Positions 58,401 to 64,000 of a stretch of DNA of 64,000 bases are shown piece by piece; the stretch's first letter is position 1; the number at the start of each line of letters is the position of its first letter. The notes under the pieces are model-generated. The model was given only the letters and a program-made list of their open reading frames with translations. It ran no database searches and was not told where the DNA came from. Location of the stretch: assembly GCF_000143415.4 (NCBI RefSeq), contig NW_003314287.1, positions 208,203 through 272,202 of the forward strand, in the 5' to 3' direction. This DNA comes from Selaginella moellendorffii. Lineage: Eukaryota; Streptophyta; Lycopodiopsida; Selaginellales; Selaginellaceae. Both the position numbers and the translations under genes were made by a program.

Positions 58401-58632
58401 CTCAGGGTCTAAACTCTACTATCTGGAAGACTAGAAGGGTTACGGACCTAAGGAACGCACTTGGGAACTTGCAAACAACCTGATTCATTCTCCTGACCTT
58501 GTTCAGAACTTCCACCATTGCTATCCTTCTCGTCCCAGTCCTCATTCTTTTCATTCTCCATCTCCCATCCCTCGCTGCCCATCTCATCCTCCTCTTCGTT
58601 CTCATTCACGTCCTCGTTCCACTCGTTCTTGA
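55490..58632 (+). pseudogene. Gypsy2 pol, broken
   Basis: Protease DSGA is kept at about 55647-55660, but a TGA follows at 55698. RT runs to GAYNLI at 56615 and then jumps to the RNase H start at about 56620: roughly 185 codons including the YxDD motif are missing. Further stops occur at 56830 and 57098. The integrase zinc-binding Cys pair is deleted (joint near 57422), while core motifs persist with changes (VVWDWGPQF replaces the VSDRGPQF type; NGQSEQM). The GPF region lies in a micro-inversion. The chromodomain is readable (YLED-type wording, then GYGPKERTWE) but broken near 58430. Confidence 0.9.
58061..58245 (-). other. Micro-inversion inside Gypsy2 pol
   Basis: This ~185-bp block reads in the opposite direction to the rest of Gypsy2. 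It matches 12647-12832 of the window directly, although Gypsy1 there is on the minus strand and Gypsy2 is on the plus strand. Flanking pol sequence on both sides continues in plus orientation, and nothing is lost except a few bases at the joints. Confidence 0.9.
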
Positions 58633-58643
58633 GGAGGGGGTGC

Positions 58644-58784
58644 TGTCAGGAATCCCCCAATTCTTGCCACATTCCTGACTCTCGCCAGATTCCTAACCCG
58701 CAGACCATATCCCTGACTCTCGAGACACTTTGCTATTCCTGACACTCGAGACACTTCCCTATTCCTGACTCTCGAGACACTTTG
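58644..58784 (+). repeat. 3' LTR of Gypsy2, first part
   Basis: Starts TGTCAGGAATCCCC after the polypurine tract GAGGAGGGGGTGC (58631-58643). It has two to three 26-bp-type U3 repeats (CTCGAGACACTT) before the break. Confidence 0.85.
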
Positions 58785-59513
58785 AGACACTTCACGGAGT
58801 CTGGCACAATTTTGGCATACCGGTGGCCTAATGCGAGGAGGAGGGTACCCCACCAACTAGAGCAGCATAAAGCTTGGGCTTAGACCCAAACTGGATGTAG
58901 AACAAGGAGTGACACAACCCAGGGGGAGCCAAACTAATGTCTTAGGTGGTCGGATATGCAATCCAACCATTATCCCTATTATACATTTGGAACCCCCACA
59001 GCCCCCCCCCGCCCCCCCCCTCCTGAGGAACACACGCTTTGGGCTTTCACCCCAAACTTCCCTTAGTATTAGGAGTTAGACAATTTCTACATTTTGTAGA
59101 TATGCCAAATAAGTAAATCTAGACACTTTCCATAAATAGCATTTGGGACCAAAATAAGACCAACACAAAGGGCATGTTAGCGAGGGTGTTTGGCAAGCAT
59201 GGTAAGCTATCATCTAGCGATATTGAGAGATCAGTCTCAATATGCGAGGGTTCTTGTCACTAGCCAATGCAAGACAAAACGAGATGGGAACTCTTTATTA
59301 GGCTAAGTATGTTTAGCTAATAGCATGTAATTCTGTCCTTATGCTCGTTTAGTCTAAGTACACTCGAAATGCCCAGTTAACTCCACTAGCACAAGAGGGG
59401 CTATTAAAGGGATCCAACTGTATCGATCTCCTGCCGTCATGGCAGTAAGGAAAGAGTGTCTGTAAGGACTAGCCAACAAGTATCTTTCAATACTCGAAGT
59501 CACATTTGCGACA
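58785..59513 (-). repeat. LTR C fragment inserted in the Gypsy2 3' LTR
   Basis: Matches 25080-25394 and then 33060-33573, ending GCGACA at 59513. It lacks the first ~300 bp of LTR C. CTCGA follows it (59514-59518) and also occurs at 58771-58775, which could be a target duplication, but CTCGA is part of the host repeat. Confidence 0.75.
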
Positions 59514-59788
59514 CTCGAGACACTTTCCTATTCTTGACTCTCTGATTTCCCATACGATTCCTGAGTTTCGAACCACATTCTTGATGATGACATGGCACCT
59601 CCTCGACCTCAGCTATATTTAGGCCATCCTTGATCCAAGAGTGGTGGAGCTTCATCAACCTATAGTATATATAGGTTAGCCTTGTTCCATTTCTCCACAT
59701 GGCAGTCTAAGGCCTCTTCCTCGTTTCCACTAGCTTTTCTCTTTGTCTTTTGCATTTTCCAATCTTGATTTTGTCAGGGGTCTTGACA
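59514..59788 (+). repeat. 3' LTR of Gypsy2, second part
   Basis: Resumes the LTR (GATTTCCCATACGATTCC, TATATATA near 59666, GGTCTTGACA end). About a dozen bases corresponding to AATCTGAATCAATA are missing near 59698, so the R start is deleted in this copy. Confidence 0.88.
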
Positions 59789-59929
59789 AGCTCGAGATCA
59801 TCTACATACACAACTAAGTCCACCTTATCCCGTGCATATGCGAATGTACAGCCATACACACATATGTGTGTGTATATGTCCAGGGCATATATCCATGCAT
59901 ATATCCACACATATGTCTAGGAAAAGCTA
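59789..59929. other. Target site and short CATATG-rich sequence
   Basis: Begins with the Gypsy2 target repeat AGCTC, then sequence rich in CATATATC and CACACATATG between Gypsy2 and the subtilase fragment. A minus frame reads VVYVDDLEL, copia-like at first sight, but nothing around it supports an RT. Confidence 0.5.
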
Positions 59930-61224
59930 TAAGAAAGTGACATGAGGACAAGACATGGAAGTTCCAGATGAAAGCATGTATGGTATTTTAGAGTTGTTGA
60001 ATTGTGTGTATGCTGCTAGAATATTTACTCCTGAAGCTGTAATATCGGGCTGAACGAACAAAAAATCTTCAAAAACAACCGGGAGAAAACATTGACAAAC
60101 CTTTAGTATGTCTGGATCAATGATGTTGGGACCAGAGGATGAAAAAGGTGCCATGTAAGGAGCACACTTTTGATTTCTCAATGTTATCTGATGCTGTATA
60201 TCCGCTACAGGAAAGCTGCCAGGCACAAAGATAAAAAAACGAAAAGCAGAAAATAACAGTTTTACCTTGTAGATTTGATATATGAGAAGATGGCTTGTCC
60301 AACTCTTTGAAAGAAGAAACTCATTTTCTGGATTTTGATCAAATTCAAGAGTGGAGTTGCAAAAGATAATCCCAGCTCCACCAGCTTGAGAACCTTCGAA
60401 TGATTGGAATGCTAGATGCATTGGCCCTCTCAAGCATGCCACGATCTTGCCCTGGACTTTCTCGGGATCCAAAGACCGACCCATACACAATTGGCTGCAG
60501 CATTAATAGTTTTTTAACTCAAACTAGAGAGTAATAATTTTACCTGGCTGAAAAGTTGGAAGTTGGCAAGCCAACGTTCTTTGCTTAGTCAAAGAAACCA
60601 AGATAGTTAAATTTAAATAGTTCTTTATAAGTAATGAGAAATACTCGAAATGATTTATTGTTGCCAAGATAAAGGTCTCCAAAATAGGTTTGATCAATAG
60701 TGCTCGCTCCAACAGCGATAACCCAAGGGGCTACATTTTGCACCGAGCGAGGACCCAAATATCCAGCCGAAGACACCACCACAATGCCTTTCTGCATGTC
60801 ATGGAACGCACCAATCGACAGTGGCTGCTGTCCATCGATCGACGCACAAAAGATATCCACGCCATTGTGGATTCCCATATCAAAGGCGCTGAGAGTATGA
60901 GAACCCCGGGCACCGCACTATGCTGTCCGTAATGTTTCTCCAGCACATCTTATAGATTGCGAGGCGTGGAGCGCCACCCTTTGCAGTACCTTTTGCGTGG
61001 CCAAGCCAGTTGTGTTTTTTACGAATCGGTGCCCTTCAACATCTCTTGGAGAAAGAAGTTCTTGGTGTGCTTTTGCATAAGCCTTGGGACCATCTTGGAG
61101 GCCGTGGGAAAAGAATCTGGCACCGATAAGTTTCCTGAAAGACAAATGTTTAGCATACTATGTGATTCTTGAATTACTTGTTGCAGTGAGAAGTGTTGAA
61201 TTTCTCCCAAGTTCCTTTCCGCTC

Positions 61225-61318
61225 CTTTTTTTATCACGTTGGGTTTTTCCAGGACTATGGCCAGAGTCGGAAAGCTTTTCCGATCATGGTATGGGACCAA
61301 TCCCCAAAAGATAGTTCA
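61225..61318 (+). other. Micro-inversion of a subtilase exon
   Basis: Plus-strand reading gives an intron end TTTTTCCAG and then GLWPESESFSDHGMGPIPKR, the exon expected after VIIGVLDSG. The surrounding gene, including the continuation (GTWEKFNTSHCNK at about 61190-61222), reads on the minus strand. The block was flipped in place. Confidence 0.88.
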
Positions 61319-61696
61319 AAGAGGGAAATACCTGAATCTAAAACACCAATGATAACGTCTTTGCAATATTTTGCTTCCTTCCATAGCCACGATGATTCAG
61401 TAGCTTCCAAAGAAAGAGTTCTTTCCAATAGAGGCCGAGAAACTCCCATGAGTTTGTGGTATGGACCGTGTGGATTTCATTGGGAAAAACGGACAACACG
61501 TTGGGGAGGCCTGCAATTGTGGATAAAATTTTAAAACTTCTAAGAGAGTTTACCAGAGATTCTAGCAGCTTGTTCTTCTGTTAGTCGAGCCGAGAAGCCA
61601 CTGAATCCATGCCTGTAGCTAAACCCCAGTGATTCTCTAGCAGCTTTGACACTGGCACACACGAATTTGGATGAATTCATACTCTTTTCAACTTTA

Positions 61697-61815
61697 CCTT
61701 CCTAAAACGCCTTGAAGGAGTGCATGATGGGAGCTAGTAACAGCATCTGGATTTACCTTCCGAAAACGCCTTGAAGGAGTGCATGATGGGAGCTGTAACA
61801 GCATTTAGATGTAGC
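61697..61815 (-). repeat. 59-bp tandem duplication of a propeptide exon end
   Basis: Two copies starting at 61697 and 61756 (CCTTCC...AAAACGCCTTGAAGG...). Each includes a GTAAA splice donor on the minus strand. The lower copy reads NPDAVTSSHHALLQGVLG. The upper copy has a 1-bp change that shifts this frame. Confidence 0.8.
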
Positions 61816-62094
61816 GATTTATCCACATTCCCCAAATAGACAATGTGGGTGTCTCGTCCCTGGAAATAAATTCAAACACAGGCTTACATAAGAAAAAGTA
61901 ATTAAACCTGAGAGATGGATGGACATGACACTTAAACTTAGAAGAAAGTATAGAATAACTGAGAGAGCCATGAACTAATGAGATTTTTGATAGAAGATGT
62001 GATTATTTATATTGGAGACGATGAACGTTTCCAATGCTTGTGACGTGCACAATTTTTTATTCTAATGAAATACGACTAATTGTTAAGTATGGAT

Positions 62095-62455
62095 TGGACC
62101 CGAGGATGAAGAAGATGCCATGAGAGCATATCATTGAGACTGCTGTATGTCCGTTACATGGGAGCTGCAGCATTGATAGATCCTAAAACTTAACGACTCA
62201 CCTTGTTAGAGTCTAGATGCTTGAGACTGAAGGAAGAACTTTAAGTTGTGGTGATTGCATGCTTAAGGTGGGGTTCGGCCAGGAACTTCTTTGGAGTAAT
62301 GGACCCTCCCAGAACACGCAACAAAGAACAACTGGATTTGAATTATATTTCTCTAGCAAAGTTTTAGAGGTTACCAGAAATTCTAGCAGCTTGCTGAGAA
62401 GCCACAAAACCCATGGCTGTAGCTAAATCCCAGAGATTCTCTTGCTGGAAATTAA
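62095..62455 (-). pseudogene. Second, scrambled subtilase fragment
   Basis: 62380-62450 (minus) repeats the propeptide exon of 61554-61645 (RESLGFSYSHGF, AARIS then a GTAAC donor) with an internal deletion. 62095-62180 repeats the exon around 60115-60190 (DIQQSQ, SSSSGP). The exons between are missing or unreadable, so this is a deleted extra copy. Confidence 0.65.
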
Positions 62456-62589
62456 TCAAAACCAAGCTAAATCAAAAGTGGAATGTTAAACGCTAAGCCA
62501 TTGGCAGCAGGCGATCTGGCGACCTGAAAATTACATTTGTATCTCATCGTCAACGCCGTTTGCCTCTCTTAAAAGTCACAATTACAAAT

Positions 62590-63136
62590 TAATTACACTC
62601 CGTACGGCTCCCGCCTTCGTCTCCTCTCAACTGCAGGCAAGCCTCTCGTCCAGGACCTTTGCATCCATTTCGTCACTCCCCAATACCAAGGCGATCATCC
62701 AAGGCATCCTGGAGACGAAAAGGAGAGGTAGGAGACGCGGACTCGCTGCTGTGCCACGAATTCATGCTGGACGTGAACGATCCAAACGTTGCTTCATAGC
62801 CATGGAGCACGATCACCAGGGGTTGATCATGGCATTGCAAGATGGATCAAGAGGAGATCGACAGCGAAGTGGTTTTCCGCTCCGTCAACCTGGACGTGGA
62901 GGTGAGGAGAAAATGGCCGAGCTTTTGCTGTTATTGGGTCCCGTTCTTGCGCATGGAAGCAACGCTGTTCTTGGGATCGAAGTCGTCAGTGAGCTGAGCC
63001 AGCAGGGATTGAACAGATGCGAGTTGGAATTCCACCTGTGGGCGAAGTCATCCAAGCGCCCGATTCTACTATCGGTTTCTATTCATAGGACAATGTCGTA
63101 CGATCGCGTCGAAAACATGCCCGGCTATATATAGTC
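62590..63136 (+). pseudogene. Unrecognised decayed gene, copy 2
   Basis: GC-rich plus-strand coding-like sequence. 62735-62790 has LLCHEFMLDVNDPNVA (compare VLCHQFMFMLHKE in copy 1). 62840-62900 has QEEIDSEVVFRSVNLDVEVR. Then in another frame AVLGIEVVSELSQQGLNRCE and LEFHLWAKSSKRP, matching copy 1 at 38420-38540. A frameshift near 62900 breaks it. Family unknown. Confidence 0.5.
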
Positions 63137-63741
63137 GCTTCTTTTAACCTAGGTTGCTGTTTAAGGTGAGGAGCTGACTACGGTTATTGCACATGTAAAA
63201 AGAACTTTCAGCTGGCATCTGGCAGACCCAAGCAAGAGTCTGCCATTCTCTGTGACGCCCTGCGAGTTCGATGCCGATACATTTAGGCACAGCAATCCTT
63301 AGTTTGTGACGATTGCCACTGGGCGATTGGATTTATCTCCAGGATCGACCAGCGGGCGATAGTTTTCAGGGACATGAGCCGCTTCCATTCTTACAAAGAT
63401 GGAGCGTGCTCTTGCAACGATCACTGGTAGAAGTCGAGCGCTAACGTTAACGCGCCAGTTTTTAAATTTGAAACTAAGCATAGTTTTTATGCTTCCAACG
63501 GATCTAGGGCTGAGCCAGATCACTACTTTCAGTGCATTATTAGAGGGACAAGAAAGCAAACGAGAAGAAATCGATCTGTCTCCAGTAAGTGACGATGATC
63601 CTTTTTCTTTCATTCTTTTTTGCTGATGCCTGTGTTTGGTTTCAGTGGTGTTTCCCCGACAAAAAAGGTAGCAGCTATCTCTAGAGATGTTTTGCAAGAG
63701 AAGAGCGAGAAGATGGACGTCTCTCCAAAGCAAAACTTTGA
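63137..63741. other. Coding-like patches, not resolved
   Basis: Protein-like plus-strand wording occurs at about 63166-63300 (FSWHLADPSKSLPFSVTP). Well-formed splice sites bound a possible 61-bp intron, GTAAGT at 63585 and TTTCAG ending 63645, but the frames on its two sides do not join without a stop. A 212-codon minus frame (63299-63937) has no recognised motif. Confidence 0.3.
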
Positions 63742-64000
63742 GAAACGAGATGGCGATTCCTCTCAGTGGAACGAGCAGTTGAAGTGGCTGACAGAAAATT
63801 ACCGCCCTTTCAGCACAGTGAGAAGAAGCTACCGTGGACTCCTCATGCAAGCACTGGAAATAGTGGCGATCCCACTCCGAACTGGCTACTCGACAACAAG
63901 TATGTATCACCAGGTGATAGCTTCTGGGACGAGGCAATACGCGTCCTTGGGAGCAAGAAAAGTGACTGCTTGGAAGTGAAGTCGCGTATCAACCCTGACG
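63742..64000 (+). CDS. Open frame running off the right edge, unknown product
   Basis: 86 codons open from just after a TGA at 63739-63741 to the window end. Low-repeat, protein-like composition (WTPHASTGNSGDPTPNWLLD, then YVSPGDSFWDEAIRVLG). No start codon is assigned; it could be an internal exon. It may belong to the unrecognised gene upstream. Other frames are also open here, so the choice is uncertain. Confidence 0.3.

Larger units (their letters stand above)
54077..59788 (+). mobile_element. Gypsy2: decayed chromovirus, relative of Gypsy1
   Basis: Plus-strand element with LTRs of the Gypsy1 type and a perfect 5-bp target duplication AGCTC (54072-54076 and 59789-59793). Gag and pol are recognisable but broken by stops, frameshifts, two internal deletions and a micro-inversion. 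The 3' LTR is split by an LTR C fragment. It cannot make its own proteins, but its self-complementary primer site is perfectly kept. Confidence 0.93.
59930..61865 (-). pseudogene. Subtilase (S8 peptidase) N-terminal and catalytic half, broken
   Basis: Minus-strand multi-exon relic of a plant subtilase. Propeptide (I9) wording THIVYLGNVDKSLH at about 61850-61805; a second I9 exon at 61554-61645 (SYRHGFSGFSARLTEEQAA); 61332-61510 with NVLSVFPNEIHTVHTTNS, a frameshift, then catalytic Asp in VIIGVLDSG; a flipped exon at 61225-61318; KLIGARFFSHGLQDG at about 61130, with DVEGH keeping the catalytic His but lacking the following GTHTAST-type residues; FDMGIHNGVDI and KGIVVVSSAG, where the oxyanion Asn is replaced by Tyr (AGYLGP); PA domain 60240-60490; FSSSGPNIIDPDILK and SSGTSMSCPHV with catalytic Ser at about 59945. 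It stops right after HVT. Several frameshifts make it non-functional. Confidence 0.9.

Noticed and set aside
59790-59850. VVYVDDLEL on the minus strand, resembling a Ty1/copia RT active site
   Set aside because: Only about 15 residues, with no other copia RT motif on either side. Likely chance or flanking gypsy sequence.
1-64000. CRISPR arrays, bacterial operons or Shine-Dalgarno-driven genes
   Set aside because: No spaced direct repeats of that kind. Introns, plant-type LTR elements and a plant subtilase show nuclear plant DNA.

Overview
The window reads as plant nuclear heterochromatin. It holds nested LTR retrotransposons (Ty3/gypsy chromoviruses, large non-autonomous LTR elements, TRIMs) and a few decayed host genes: a plant-type subtilase, a J-domain protein and an unrecognised duplicated gene. 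A lycophyte such as Selaginella is my best guess, because the subtilase fragments contain very short GT-AG introns (for example 51 bp at 34673-34723) and the subtilase wording is lycophyte-like. That is inference, not proof. No intact host gene was found. The only intact coding unit is the gag-pol of one young chromovirus. Layout: 1-6.99 kb holds rotted Ty3/gypsy remnants (minus strand to 4.56 kb, plus strand to 6.4 kb) and an LTR-like end. 6991-18817 is element A, a non-autonomous LTR element with 5-bp target duplication ATTAA, a tRNA-iMet primer site and a GAGATGGAGTCC-type minisatellite inside its LTRs. A complete chromovirus (Gypsy1, 11873-17469, minus, target duplication ATGGA, 387-bp LTRs with three differences) sits inside the minisatellite of A's 3' LTR. 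18878-19565 is a TRIM with 5S-rRNA-like sequence in one LTR. 19.6-25.96 kb holds a J-domain pseudogene and a non-coding LTR element (C1). 25966-32913 is element B, an older sister of A. 33-38.7 kb holds LTR and small repeats, a (CATA/TA)n microsatellite, the 3' half of a subtilase pseudogene, a foldback hairpin and an unrecognised decayed gene. 38.87-45.85 kb is a plus-strand gypsy element (F) split by a 3.3-kb composite insertion with inverted, palindromic ends; that insertion carries a minus-strand F fragment, which holds a second TRIM. 46.1-48.5 kb has an unassigned gene relic and a very AT-rich island. 48.5-54.08 kb has an LTR element C2, an inverted piece of the A-family LTR and a minus-strand gypsy remnant with a duplicated RT segment. 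54077-59788 is Gypsy2, a decayed sister of Gypsy1 (target duplication AGCTC) with deletions, a micro-inversion and an LTR C fragment inside its 3' LTR. 59.93-64 kb has the 5' half of a subtilase pseudogene with its own micro-inversion, a second scrambled subtilase fragment, a second copy of the unrecognised gene, and an open frame running off the edge. Main observations: Gypsy1 has a textbook -1 frameshift signal between gag and pol (heptamer GGGAAAC in phase, 6-nt spacer, 10-bp stem). Gypsy1 and Gypsy2 both lack a tRNA primer site; instead the 15 nt after the LTR are complementary to the predicted first 15 nt of the element's own RNA, 30 bp after a TATA box, which is the Tf1-type self-priming layout. 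The A/B family supplies no recognisable protein and would need enzymes from another element; which one is not shown by the sequence.
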